Source of the DNA: JAFLTL01 sp964389525
Lineage (GTDB): Bacteria > Bacteroidota > Bacteroidia > Bacteroidales > Muribaculaceae
Reading direction: 5' to 3'
Length of the DNA: 64,000 bases
Assembly (NCBI GenBank): GCA_964389525.1
Contig: CAYMEX010000008.1
Span: forward strand, 1 to 64,000
Position numbers and translations under genes: made by a program. The notes under the pieces are model-generated. The model did not search any database and was not told where the DNA came from. It was given only the letters and a program-made list of their open reading frames with translations. This document shows positions 25,232-34,845 of the stretch, piece after piece. Position 1 is the stretch's first letter, and every line of letters starts with the position of its first letter.

Positions 25232-27994
25232 TTAGTGAGCCTCAAGCCAGTTATGACCGACTCCAACCGATACAGTCATCGCTACTTTGCCTTTGTAGGC
25301 CGACGACATCTCCTCGACAACCATGCGCTGCAGTGCTTCGAGTTCATCGGGTTTGACATTGAAAAGAAGCTCGTCATGCACCTGAAGGATCATGGTGGAT
25401 CTGAAACCCTGCTCACGCAGACGGCGGTCGATGGCGATCATGGCTATCTTTATAATGTCGGCGGCACTTCCCTGAAGAGGAGCGTTAACAGCATTGCGTT
25501 CGCCATACCCCCTCACGACGGCATTTCTCGATGTGATTTCCGGAAGCATCCTGCGCCGTCCTGTGAATGTCGTCACATAACCGTCCTCGCGTCCTTTTTC
25601 GATGATTTTTGTAATATAGTCTTTGATCTGAGGATAGGTCTTCATGTAATCCTCGATAAGCTTCTTTGACTCATTTCTCGGTATGCCGAGACGCTCCGAC
25701 AGACCGAAAGCCGAGATACCGTAGATTATGCCGAAATTGGCGGTTTTGGCATTACGGCGCTGTTCATCGCTCACATCAGCGATAGGGGTGTGGTATATTT
25801 TTGCGGCGGTGGCGCGGTGTATATCCTCGCCAAGCTGAAAGGCCTCGATCATCTCCTTGTCACCGCTCAGATCGGCCATTAGTCGAAGCTCGATCTGGCT
25901 GTAGTCGGCCGACATGAGCAGATCACCGTCATCGGCGACAAACGCACGGCGTATCTCACGCCCGTTGCTGCCGCGCACAGGTATGTTCTGCAGGTTTGGA
26001 TTGGTCGACGACAGTCGGCCGGTGGCGGTCACCGTCTGGTTGAAAGTGGAGTGTATCTTGCCTGTCGCCTGATTGATCAGCGTCGGCAATGCGTCTATAT
26101 ATGTAGACAACAGTTTCTTAAGCTGACGTATCTTCAGTATTAGGTCTACAATAGGCGACTTCGACCGATATTTCTCCAGTATTTCCTCTGTAGTAGAGTA
26201 TCCGCCTTTCTTTGTGCGTTTTGCATTGGGGTCAAGCCCCATCTTGCCGAAAAGGATCTCGCCGACCTGAGAAGGCGAACTAATATTGAACCTGCATTCA
26301 GCAATATCGAAGACCTGATTCTCCATCTCCTGCATCTGTCGCGTATATTCAATCGACAGCTTTTTCAACTCGGCGAGATCGATCCTCATGCCGGTCATCT
26401 CCATCGAGGCGAGCACAGAAGCCATCGGCAGCTCTATGTCATAATAGAGATCCGTCATTTTCAGCTCTTCCAGATTTCGCACAAGCACATCTTTCAGGCG
26501 TAAAGTCTCTGTGGCATATTCACTGCAGTACGTCATGGTCTCATCTTTAGACATGCCGGCGTATGGTTTCCTCAGACGAGGTTCGATGTTGTAGTCATAA
26601 GTCTCGTCGCCTAAAAGTGTATGTGCTACTTCCGGTATGGTGTGGCGCGCATCGGTGTCGACAAGATAGTGGGCGAGCTGTGTGTCAAAACATTTGCATG
26701 ACAGCTCCACTCCCTCGTTGGCAAGAAGTATTTTGTCGCGTTTCAGTTCATGGCTCACAACTGTCAGCTCCTTATTGCCGAATATCCTACTTAAGATGCC
26801 GAATACCGACCGACGCTCGCTTTGATCTGCCGGAAACTCTATGTAAAAACACTCTCCGTTATCTCCGGCCAGTGCCATACCTTTGACCAGTGCCATAGTG
26901 GCCTGATCGCCGACACTGTTGATTGCCACCCCGACATTGCGCCACTTGCATATCACTTCAGTTTCTTTGGCAATCTCCTGCATGGTGTGCAATACAGTGG
27001 GGATGACATTCAGGCGGCTCGACGGTTGACGATCTTGTTCATCAGGAATGTCAAAAAGCGAACCGGGCCCCCCGAATACGTCCTCTTTAGCAGAGGGAAG
27101 CGACGTTTTTTCTTCCTCAGGTTTCTGGTCTTCGCCAAGGCGGTTCAGAAACGATCTGAATTCAAGCTCCTCATAAACTTTTCTGAGTGCGCTTTTGTCA
27201 AGCTCTCCACGTTTAAGTTCATCGACTTTCAAGTCGACAGGCACATCGGTTTTAATTGTCGCGAGGTACTTTGAAAACACGATCTGTTCGCTGTTGTCGG
27301 CGATACGCTTCTGAAGAGTTCCTTTTAGTTTGTCGGCGTTGGCGATGATATTCTCTACCGACTTCCATTCTTTCACAAGTTTCTGGGCCGTTTTCTGTCC
27401 TACGCCGGGGCATCCCGGTATATTGTCGACCGCGTCTCCCTCAAGAGCAAGGATATCGATCACCTGAAGCGGTGTGTCTATGTCATACTTTTTCTTGATC
27501 TCCTCGACACCGAGTATTTCACTTTCTGCTCCTCTGTTAGCCGGCTTGTATATAAATACGTTGTCGGTCACCAGCTGCCCGTAGTCCTTGTCGGGAGTCA
27601 TCATGTAGGTGGTAAAACATTCGCGTTCGGCAATCTTCGACAAAGTGCCGATGACATCGTCCGCCTCATATCCTTCAACTTCTATGATCGGGATATTACG
27701 GGCCTGAAGTATCGCCTTGATATATGGCACCGACAGCGTTATGTCTTCGGGCTGTTTGTCGCGGTTAGCCTTATAGTCGGCATAGGCCTCATGGCGGAAT
27801 GTCGGTCCCTGAGGATCGAATACAACAGCCATATGGGTCGGATCTTCTTTTTTCAGAACCTCCTGAAGCGTATTGCAGAAGCCGAATATAGCCGACGTGT
27901 TCAGGCCCTTGGTCGTTATTCTCGGAGACCTGATCATCGCATAGTATGCACGATATATCAACGCGTATGCGTCAAGCAGAAAAACTTTTTCCAT
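25232..27994 (-). CDS. polA: DNA polymerase I with degenerate proofreading domain
   Basis: This 920-residue protein has an intact 5'-3' flap nuclease domain (about 1-290; YEADDVIG, DKDYGQL, GDAVDNIPG) and an intact polymerase domain (about 545-920) with motif A (SADYSQIELR), motif B (RRNAKTANFGIIYG) and motif C (QVHDELL). The middle 3'-5' exonuclease domain (about 335-540) has lost most catalytic carboxylates. The Exo I FDTET motif is replaced by GVAINS near 355-360, and Exo III has Tyr493 where Asp is expected; only the Exo II Asp (Asp420) remains. It should function in Okazaki processing and repair without proofreading. It is 12 nt downstream of the nucleoside kinase gene, so probably co-transcribed. 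Confidence 0.95.
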   Translation of the reverse strand: MEKVFLLDAYALIYRAYYAMIRSPRITTKGLNTSAIFGFCNTLQEVLKKEDPTHMAVVFDPQGPTFRHEAYADYKANRDKQPEDITLSVPYIKAILQARNIPIIEVEGYEADDVIGTLSKIAERECFTTYMMTPDKDYGQLVTDNVFIYKPANRGAESEILGVEEIKKKYDIDTPLQVIDILALEGDAVDNIPGCPGVGQKTAQKLVKEWKSVENIIANADKLKGTLQKRIADNSEQIVFSKYLATIKTDVPVDLKVDELKRGELDKSALRKVYEELEFRSFLNRLGEDQKPEEEKTSLPSAKEDVFGGPGSLFDIPDEQDRQPSSRLNVIPTVLHTMQEIAKETEVICKWRNVGVAINSVGDQATMALVKGMALAGDNGECFYIEFPADQSERRSVFGILSRIFGNKELTVVSHELKRDKILLANEGVELSCKCFDTQLAHYLVDTDARHTIPEVAHTLLGDETYDYNIEPRLRKPYAGMSKDETMTYCSEYATETLRLKDVLVRNLEELKMTDLYYDIELPMASVLASMEMTGMRIDLAELKKLSIEYTRQMQEMENQVFDIAECRFNISSPSQVGEILFGKMGLDPNAKRTKKGGYSTTEEILEKYRSKSPIVDLILKIRQLKKLLSTYIDALPTLINQATGKIHSTFNQTVTATGRLSSTNPNLQNIPVRGSNGREIRRAFVADDGDLLMSADYSQIELRLMADLSGDKEMIEAFQLGEDIHRATAAKIYHTPIADVSDEQRRNAKTANFGIIYGISAFGLSERLGIPRNESKKLIEDYMKTYPQIKDYITKIIEKGREDGYVTTFTGRRRMLPEITSRNAVVRGYGERNAVNAPLQGSAADIIKIAMIAIDRRLREQGFRSTMILQVHDELLFNVKPDELEALQRMVVEEMSSAYKGKVAMTVSVGVGHNWLEAH

Positions 27995-28006
27995 TGAGTG
28001 GACTGT

Positions 28007-29686
28007 TCAATAATGAAACGATGAGCCGCCGAGAAACTCTCTCAGGAGCGATGTCGGCGGGATATGCCGGTCGCCGATCGACTGGAATAATCCGAGTATC
28101 TTGCGGAGACGATAGGCCTCGCCATACTCGACACAATCATTAGGCACACGGCGAAGTATCTCCATACCGTATTCCTTCATAACACCTAATTCAAATATGA
28201 GCGATGAGTTGAACGTCGAGTCTGCATTTTCCTGAAATGGGAAAATCCAGCGTTCTTCTCCACGCCTGACGCTTGCCCAGCGGCTGAGTGTGTCGACAGG
28301 CGATGTTCCGCGATATTTGAAATCCCTGATGATACGACGCAGCAATCGGTTATCCGAGGTGGGTATCCAGCTGTGATCGTCGATCGACAGGGTTGTCAGA
28401 GCCGATACATAGACTCTGTATTTCTGCTCGTCGGGGATCGACGGTGTGAGATCAGGGTTAAGCCCGTGTATACCTTCCATAAGCAGTATATCCCCCTTTT
28501 GCAGTTTCACCTTGTCGCCTCTGAATATTCTATGACCGAGTTCAAAACTGTAATAGGGGAGTTCGACTTCTTCACCACGGAGCAATGCTGTAAGCTGACT
28601 GTTGAACAGGTCAAGATCGAGTGCATGCAGATTTTCGTAGTCGCGTTCGCCGTTTTCATCGACTGGAGTCGCATCACGGTCGACAAAATAATTGTCGAGC
28701 GAAATCATCACCGGGCGAAGAAGATTGGTCATAAGATATGTCGACAGTCGTTTGGTGGTCGTCGTCTTGCCCGACGATGACGGACCGGCGACAAGCACGA
28801 CACGAGCCCCGCCGTCATGATATCGACGCGCTATGTCATCGGCTATCGAAGATATCTTTTTGTCATGCAGAGCCTCGGCGACATTTATCAGATCCGAGCT
28901 GCGTCCGTCTGTCACGGCCTTGTTCAGCTCTCCGACATTCCTGATACCTATCACATTATTGAATGCGATATACTCTTTGAAAGCCTGGTACATCTTCTCC
29001 TGTCTGACCGGCTGCGACGCGACGGCCGGATTATTTTTGTCAGGACCAAGCAGCAGAAAACCGTCCTTATACAGACTGAGTGCAAACACGTTGATCAGTC
29101 CCGTAGAAGGAGCGAGTTTCCCGTAATATGAGTCAGACACATCTCCGAGATTTGTGTAGACTGTATAAATCTCATTGATTGTATCAAGCAGAAGCACTTT
29201 GTCGTCAAGTCCTTCACCCTCAAATATCTTTTTTACATCACCGGTAAGCCGTTCCTTGCTCACAAACGGTATGTCGCGCTCCACGTCGTGTCGCATCGAT
29301 GCCTCCACACGCTCAAGCTCGGCCGCTGTGGGTATTCTCAGCTCGTCGCCGGCACGGAGCTGGCAGTAATATCCGCCTGCTATTGAGTGCTCGATACGCA
29401 GCTTCACTCCGGGCATACAGTCTCTTATGCTCTTGTATAGCAGCATGCACAGCGAGCGCGTATACACTCCTTTGCCGATCTGACTCGTGACATCGAGAAA
29501 TTCTACCTGTTTGGGAGAGAACACCGCATAGCCCATGCTTTCGGCTTTATTGTTGACCATAGCGCATATTGGCACAATGCCGATTTTATCTTTCAGACGG
29601 TCAAATATCTGAGCCAAAGTCTCGCCCGCGCTTATATTCTCATAACGGGCTGTGTTCTTGCAATAAATCTTCAGCTGGTCACTCAT
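28007..29686 (-). CDS. Uridine kinase-like nucleoside kinase with TGS-type N-terminus
   Basis: This 559-residue protein has an N-terminal half related to the TGS and second additional domains of threonyl-tRNA synthetase (about 1-200), and a C-terminal phosphoribulokinase/uridine-kinase domain with P-loop GPSSSGKT (301-308) and the ISLDNYF motif at about 335. Proteins with this fusion are common in Bacteroidales and annotated as nucleoside kinases; the true substrate is uncertain. It precedes polA by 12 nt and follows the unknown secreted-protein gene by 13 nt. Confidence 0.82.
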   Translation of the reverse strand: MSDQLKIYCKNTARYENISAGETLAQIFDRLKDKIGIVPICAMVNNKAESMGYAVFSPKQVEFLDVTSQIGKGVYTRSLCMLLYKSIRDCMPGVKLRIEHSIAGGYYCQLRAGDELRIPTAAELERVEASMRHDVERDIPFVSKERLTGDVKKIFEGEGLDDKVLLLDTINEIYTVYTNLGDVSDSYYGKLAPSTGLINVFALSLYKDGFLLLGPDKNNPAVASQPVRQEKMYQAFKEYIAFNNVIGIRNVGELNKAVTDGRSSDLINVAEALHDKKISSIADDIARRYHDGGARVVLVAGPSSSGKTTTTKRLSTYLMTNLLRPVMISLDNYFVDRDATPVDENGERDYENLHALDLDLFNSQLTALLRGEEVELPYYSFELGHRIFRGDKVKLQKGDILLMEGIHGLNPDLTPSIPDEQKYRVYVSALTTLSIDDHSWIPTSDNRLLRRIIRDFKYRGTSPVDTLSRWASVRRGEERWIFPFQENADSTFNSSLIFELGVMKEYGMEILRRVPNDCVEYGEAYRLRKILGLFQSIGDRHIPPTSLLREFLGGSSFHY

Positions 29687-29699
29687 AGGTGTTTCGGTA

Positions 29700-30464
29700 T
29701 TAATTCATGTTCTTGCCATGTCGCGTGGCAAATTTATACAAAGTTAATGAAAAAGGCGGCAATGACACGTGTCCTTTCATGTCGATTGTTGAAACTGTTG
29801 GGCTCACAGTCGTTTCTCCTGGGCGTAATATCGTCTGCGAGCATATGCCGAGTCGCGATGCAGGCATAGTTGAATTGTCTACATAAACCTCGATTTCATC
29901 AGACATGAGATTCAGAAACCTTAGTATCAGCGCTCCGTCCTTTTTGTCAACCAGAGCGGTGAAGTCAAAGCTGGAATCAGGCAGATGCACAGTGCTGCCC
30001 GAGAGTATCTTTGCCGGCACGATGCTGTCATTAGTGCCTGTCATAGGCTTAAGTTCGATGTAGAGAGAGGGGATAGGTCGGTTGCTGACAGTGCTGTCTG
30101 CGACAAATCGCACTATGCTCTCAGCGTCGGGATGCAATGAATCATTGGCAAGTTTTATTTCCTCACCGTTGTCTATATGCCATATGCCGGAGACCGGAAA
30201 ATGAATCGTCTCATCTGTCTCATAGTCATAGATCCCGAGACCGTCCGACAGAAATTCAAAACCGTTTCCTTTAGGTATCCACCGCCCGTCGGTCTGCTGC
30301 CATGAAAAGCGCAGGCCTATGTCCTGGTGCCGTTCACCGTAAGTCAGCAACTTCAGGAAAGACACTGTCTGTTTGTACAGATCCGACGACGATACGTCCT
30401 GTGCATTGATGGCAGACGCCGCAGACAAAATGACGGATAAAACAATAAACCTGAGTATTACCAT
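29700..30464 (-). CDS. Secreted protein of unknown function
   Basis: I do not recognise this 254-residue protein. It starts with a clear signal peptide (about 1-21, ending in NAQ). The mature part is predicted mostly beta, with aromatic and Gly-rich strands (GLRFSWQQTDGRW, GIYDYETDETIHF) and a tail rich in Ser, Thr and Pro. No enzyme motif, lipobox or Cys cluster is seen. It lies between the polyprenyl synthetase gene (113 bp upstream) and the nucleoside kinase gene (13 nt downstream) on the same strand. Confidence 0.7.
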   Translation of the reverse strand: MVILRFIVLSVILSAASAINAQDVSSSDLYKQTVSFLKLLTYGERHQDIGLRFSWQQTDGRWIPKGNGFEFLSDGLGIYDYETDETIHFPVSGIWHIDNGEEIKLANDSLHPDAESIVRFVADSTVSNRPIPSLYIELKPMTGTNDSIVPAKILSGSTVHLPDSSFDFTALVDKKDGALILRFLNLMSDEIEVYVDNSTMPASRLGICSQTILRPGETTVSPTVSTIDMKGHVSLPPFSLTLYKFATRHGKNMN

Positions 30465-30577
30465 ACTGTTTGTGTCACATCGGTGCTAAATAGATACACC
30501 CTTTTTCACACATAACGTTTATGTGCAGGTCAAAGTTGCGACTGAAACAGAGATGTAGTGATGGTAAAACCTACAGA

Positions 30578-31561
30578 TCAGTGGTCGCGGGTTACGACAT
30601 AAGAAAGCAGACGACGCATCTGGTCGCATGCCTCGCTCGGACCGAAAGAGTCAAGTATTTTCTCCGCCTTCTCCTGCAATTCACGCATTTTACTGCGGGC
30701 ATATTCAATGCCCCCGTTATCGATAGCGTAGTGTATGAGAGTTTCGATCTCGGCCTCTGTCAGTGTTTCCGAGCTGCAGAGATCAATCATTTTTTGATTG
30801 TCTTTCAGATCTTTCTGTAAAAGCACATGTATCAGCGGCAAAGTGATTTTTCCCTCGCGCAGGTCATTGCCGGTGGGCTTGCCTACCGTGTCGCCGTCCG
30901 AAGTAAAATAATCGAAAATGTCATCTCTTATTTGGAAGCAAAGGCCAAGCAGCAGCGCGAAATCTGTGAGCTTCTTTAGTGTATCTTCCGATGCGCCCAC
31001 CGCGTTGCAGCCTATTTCGGCGCATGCCACAAAAAGCGATGCTGTCTTGCGGTCTATAACCTGCATGTACGCCTCCTCACTCACAAGATTGCTTCTCGCA
31101 TTCTGTATCTGGTCAAGTTCGCCAAGCGACAGTTTCTTGCCGAGACGGCATATCGAATCGATTATTTTAAGATCGTTTGTCTCAATCGCACAGTTCAATG
31201 CCGTCGTAGTGAAGAAGTCGCCTACGAGCACCGCGATATGGTTGTCCCACAGTGCGTTCACCGTCTTGCGTCCACGACGTTCGCGGCTTTCATCGACCAC
31301 GTCATCGTGAATAAGCGAGGCATTGTGAAGCAGCTCCACCGCCGCGCCGCCTTCGATTGCCTTGCGGTTTACTGTTCCGCATGCAATTTTGGCCGACAGC
31401 ATGACCACAATAGGGCGGATCTGCTTCCCTCTCACCGAAAGATAATTGCCTATTATCGAATTTAGTAGAGTATTCGGCGACTTCAAGGCACAATCTATCC
31501 TGTCGTTCAAAGCATTAAGCTCTTCTGCAATGGATCCTTGCAACTCCTGTAGTTCCGACAT
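30578..31561 (-). CDS. ispB: Trans-polyprenyl diphosphate synthase
   Basis: This 327-residue enzyme extends allylic diphosphates with isopentenyl diphosphate, probably to make the menaquinone side chain. It has the first aspartate-rich motif HDDVVDESRERRG (about 88-100), a second motif DDIFDY (about 220), and the GGKRxRP-like segment as VRGKQIRPIV. The length matches octaprenyl or related synthases; chain length cannot be read. A -7-like TAACTTTA element precedes it on the minus strand (31601-31609). Confidence 0.88.
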   Translation of the reverse strand: MSELQELQGSIAEELNALNDRIDCALKSPNTLLNSIIGNYLSVRGKQIRPIVVMLSAKIACGTVNRKAIEGGAAVELLHNASLIHDDVVDESRERRGRKTVNALWDNHIAVLVGDFFTTTALNCAIETNDLKIIDSICRLGKKLSLGELDQIQNARSNLVSEEAYMQVIDRKTASLFVACAEIGCNAVGASEDTLKKLTDFALLLGLCFQIRDDIFDYFTSDGDTVGKPTGNDLREGKITLPLIHVLLQKDLKDNQKMIDLCSSETLTEAEIETLIHYAIDNGGIEYARSKMRELQEKAEKILDSFGPSEACDQMRRLLSYVVTRDH

Positions 31562-31655
31562 ACGTTCTATCTTGTGAGTGAATTTGCGGTTAATTATTTT
31601 GTAAAGTTAGAAAAAACTGTGCAAATATCCTTTACTGTAACAAGTTTTTTACGTC

Positions 31656-32357
31656 TCAAAACTTTTTTCGTGGAGTTGTGGCTTGAAACTCTTTTAGATA
31701 CAAAGGCACCGAATATGCCAGGTCAAGATATTTCCGATCGCGCATAAGTTTCTCAGACAGCGGAGTCATACCGGTTGCAAGCGGCACGATATCCGGCACG
31801 TACACTGCCGATACCGACCTCAGCACTTCACGGGCCTTGGCAGCTCCGTCACCCATAAAGAGAAGCCGTCGGCCGGGAGCAAGCCATTTTGAGAACACCG
31901 GTTCGGTGAGTATCTGAGGCGAAGGCTCCATCAGAGGCTGAAGTCCGGAGTCATATACTGCCGTGAAAACTTCCATTCTGCGGGCATCTACCATCGGAGC
32001 GAACAGGTCGGTGTCGGGATTGAAATCCGCTATCTCAAACATAGCCATAGTGGCGATCAGCTCAAGTGTAGGCACACCGATCAGAGGTATCTTAAGACCA
32101 TAGGCTATCCCTTTGGCTTCAGAGAGCCCTATGCGGAGCCCGGTATAACTGCCCGGACCTATTGAGACCGCGACGGCATCAAGTTTCATGCCGTCGTGGT
32201 TCTCGAGATAATCCATGCAGCTCTTTATCATGTCGCTAAGCAATGCTGCGTGATTGCGTCCCTCAAAATCCTCGAGATGATGCAGTATCATCCCGTCATA
32301 GGAGAGCGCGACACTGCATGTCGCGCACGATGTCTCAATATTCAGTATAAGAGCCAT
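31656..32357 (-). CDS. tsaB: tRNA threonylcarbamoyladenosine biosynthesis protein TsaB
   Basis: This 233-residue protein is a partner of TsaD and TsaE in forming t6A37 on ANN-decoding tRNAs. It has the ASKHA N-terminal signature ILNIETSCATCSVAL, with the inactive-homologue feature of TsaB (no metal-binding HxxxH), and the conserved SIGPGSYTGLRIG segment (about 66-78). It starts 3 nt after the alcohol dehydrogenase stop and so is the last gene of the glycine cleavage operon. Confidence 0.92.
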   Translation of the reverse strand: MALILNIETSCATCSVALSYDGMILHHLEDFEGRNHAALLSDMIKSCMDYLENHDGMKLDAVAVSIGPGSYTGLRIGLSEAKGIAYGLKIPLIGVPTLELIATMAMFEIADFNPDTDLFAPMVDARRMEVFTAVYDSGLQPLMEPSPQILTEPVFSKWLAPGRRLLFMGDGAAKAREVLRSVSAVYVPDIVPLATGMTPLSEKLMRDRKYLDLAYSVPLYLKEFQATTPRKKF

Positions 32358-32360
32358 ATA

Positions 32361-33539
32361 TCAGACCATCAGTCTATAAATCGTTTCTGTAGCTTCGGCA
32401 TCGAGTTTGTGATACCCGCCGATAATCTCGCCTTTGTCTTCATGAAGTTTTCTGACAAGAAGTGCGATATCGGCATTTTCAACTCCAAGTTCTTTAAGTG
32501 TGACAGGAAGCCCGATCGAGCGGTAAAAATCCTTCAGACGCCTTATGCCGGCCAATGCGTCGGCATGATCGTCGGAAGTCGCCGGCACACCCATCACCTC
32601 GCGTGCAAATCGCGCCGGTCGCCATGGAGCGACCTCCGCCATATATGTCATCCATGCCGGAAAGACAACGGCAAGACCGGCACCGTGAGCCACGCCATAA
32701 ACGGCACTTATCTCATGTTCCATGAAATGCGACACCCAGTCCTCGACACGTCCGCAGCCGCATATGCCGTTGTGAGCCATAGTTCCGGCCCACATTATGT
32801 TTGCACGGGCGTCATAATCCTTTGGATCGGCAAATACACGCGGAGCGACAGCGATTATCGATCGCAGAAGCCCCTCCGAGATGCCGTCGGTCACTTCGAC
32901 ATGCTCTGTCGGAGTGAAGTAGCGTTCCATGATATGCGCCATCATGTCTGCGATTCCACAGGCCGTCTGATAGGGTGGAAGTGAGTATGTTAGTTCTGGG
33001 TTCATTACCGCGAACTTGGGACGCAGCGCGAAGTCGCTGCGCAGACTTATTTTGTGCAGTCCGTCGAGTTTCGTTATCACAGAGTTGCCCGATCCTTCGC
33101 TTCCGGCTGCCGGAAAAGTGAGAACCACCCCGATAGGGAGAGCCTTCTCCGGCAGCAGTTTTCCGGCATAGAAATCCCAGAAATCACCGTCATAAACGAC
33201 TCCGAGTGCTATTGCCTTGGCCGTATCTATCACCGAGCCGCCACCGACGCCTATGACTGCGTTGACGCCCTGTTCACGACACAGTGCGATACCTTCATAG
33301 ACTCTGTCGTCGGTCGGATTGGGTTTGATACCATCCATCTCGACTGTGTCGATGCCGGATGCGTTCAGCGATGCCATGACACGGTCGAGCAGACCGCTTT
33401 TCTTTGCCGAGCTGCCACCCGATACAACAAGTACTTTCTTCGGATCGCCAAGATATTCTTTGGCAAGTCGCCCGGTCTCTGCTTCTGTATCACGTCCGAA
33501 AAGATATCTTGTCGGCGTGCAGTATGTAAAATTGTTCAC
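32361..33539 (-). CDS. Iron-containing alcohol dehydrogenase (BDH/YqhD-like), GTG start
   Basis: The 392-residue product reduces aldehydes or oxidises alcohols with NAD(P). It has the GGGSVIDTAKAIALG nucleotide-binding motif (about 95-109) and metal ligands in ADMMAHIMERYF and VAHGAGLAVVFP. I chose GTG at 33539 because family similarity starts immediately after it (NNFTYCTPTRYLFG) and the GTG overlaps the lpd stop as GTGA, giving translational coupling. A longer frame to 33674 runs inside lpd and is not supported. Substrate unknown; its placement between lpd and tsaB is unusual. Confidence 0.87.
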   Translation of the reverse strand: MNNFTYCTPTRYLFGRDTEAETGRLAKEYLGDPKKVLVVSGGSSAKKSGLLDRVMASLNASGIDTVEMDGIKPNPTDDRVYEGIALCREQGVNAVIGVGGGSVIDTAKAIALGVVYDGDFWDFYAGKLLPEKALPIGVVLTFPAAGSEGSGNSVITKLDGLHKISLRSDFALRPKFAVMNPELTYSLPPYQTACGIADMMAHIMERYFTPTEHVEVTDGISEGLLRSIIAVAPRVFADPKDYDARANIMWAGTMAHNGICGCGRVEDWVSHFMEHEISAVYGVAHGAGLAVVFPAWMTYMAEVAPWRPARFAREVMGVPATSDDHADALAGIRRLKDFYRSIGLPVTLKELGVENADIALLVRKLHEDKGEIIGGYHKLDAEATETIYRLMV

Positions 33540-34843
33540 CTTGCTACAGCTGATGATAATATTTCGCCCAATGTCGGGTGGGCATGTATTGTATGTGCTA
33601 TCGCCTCTGTTGTCAGGCCGTTCGCCATGACAAGAGCCGGTTCTGCGATAAGATCGGCCGCATGAGGTCCGCATATGTGCACACCGAGAATCTTACCGGT
33701 AGCAGTCTCGGTCAGCAGTTTCAGAAGTCCGTCGGCCTCGCCCATGGCCACAGCCTTGCCGTTGCCTCTGAAGGGCACTTTGGTCGACTTGTATTCGACA
33801 CCCTGCTCCTTGCACTGCTCCTCGGTCATACCCGCCATGCTGCATTCCGGCACAGAGAACACCGCTGCCGGAACCACATTCATGTCAACATCTTCGCCAA
33901 GTATCTTTTTGCCCTGAGCCACAGCCGCATGAGCAAGCATACATTTGGCATTGACATCACCGATAGCGTAGATCCCCTTGACGTTTGTCTCGTAGTTGTC
34001 GTCTACGACAATGCCGCGGCGATCGGTTTCAACACCCGCCTTGTCAAGTCCCTCCGGCAATACTGCGCGGCGTCCTGTCGCCATTATCACCATATCGCTC
34101 TCGACCTCGGCGGTCTTTCCCTTGCTCTCATACACCACCGTGCGGTTCTCCTTGATTTCGGTGACAGCCGCCGATGTGATGATCTTCACACCGCGCTTGC
34201 TCAGCGACATGCGCAGACGCTTGGCGATATCCTTGTCAAACGGAGGAAGTATCTCCTTGCAGTATTCCAGCACAGTGACCTCGCTGCCGAGTGCGTTGAG
34301 TATCGATGCAAATTCGATGCCGATGACTCCGCCGCCGACAATCGCAACACGGGCGGGAAGCTCTGTCGAATCAAGAAACAGATCGCTGTCTATGGCATAC
34401 TCTGCCCCGGGGATAGGAAGTCTCGACGGATCCGAACCGGTTGCAATTACAATCATTGGAGCCGTAAATTGCTCTCCGGCTGCAACGATCGTGTGGCTGT
34501 CTGAAAACTCGGCCGTTCCCTCGACCACTCTCACGCCTTTAAGCGCCATGACGGCACCTTCGCGCAAGGCAGTCACGACGTCATTCTTCCGTTCCATTAT
34601 CCGGCGGAAATCAACCGTGACATCAGTGCTTCCGAGCCCGAAAACACCTGCATCCTTCATGTCAAGCGCGATCTGGGCTGTGCGTGCAAGAGTTTTTGTC
34701 GGTATGCACCCTCGGTTCAGGCACGTTCCTCCTATCTCGCCTTTCTCGATGAGGATGACGTTTTTACCCATGGCGCAAGCCGCGGCGGCAGTATCCATGC
34801 CGCCGGGACCTGCACCTATGATGATAATATCGGCAGTTGTCAT
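33536..34843 (-). CDS. lpdA: Dihydrolipoyl dehydrogenase (glycine cleavage L-protein)
   Basis: This 435-residue flavoprotein reoxidises the dihydrolipoyl group of GcvH. It has the FAD GAGPGG motif (10-15), redox disulfide Cys41/Cys46 (GGTCLNRGCIPT), the NAD-binding segment VAIVGGGVIGIEFA, and the C-terminal HAHPTLGEI with the active-site His. I chose ATG 34843, 2 nt after the gcvPB stop, rather than an in-frame ATG upstream at 34867. It is directly downstream of gcvPB, so it is probably the L-protein of this operon, although it could also serve other 2-oxoacid complexes. Confidence 0.93.
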   Translation of the reverse strand: MTTADIIIIGAGPGGMDTAAAACAMGKNVILIEKGEIGGTCLNRGCIPTKTLARTAQIALDMKDAGVFGLGSTDVTVDFRRIMERKNDVVTALREGAVMALKGVRVVEGTAEFSDSHTIVAAGEQFTAPMIVIATGSDPSRLPIPGAEYAIDSDLFLDSTELPARVAIVGGGVIGIEFASILNALGSEVTVLEYCKEILPPFDKDIAKRLRMSLSKRGVKIITSAAVTEIKENRTVVYESKGKTAEVESDMVIMATGRRAVLPEGLDKAGVETDRRGIVVDDNYETNVKGIYAIGDVNAKCMLAHAAVAQGKKILGEDVDMNVVPAAVFSVPECSMAGMTEEQCKEQGVEYKSTKVPFRGNGKAVAMGEADGLLKLLTETATGKILGVHICGPHAADLIAEPALVMANGLTTEAIAHTIHAHPTLGEILSSAVAR

Positions 34844-34845
34844 AA

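Noticed and set aside
33540..33674. N-terminal extension of the iron alcohol dehydrogenase to ATG 33674
   Set aside because: The added 45 residues are Arg/Cys-rich, lie in another frame of lpdA, and precede the point where family similarity starts at the GTG.
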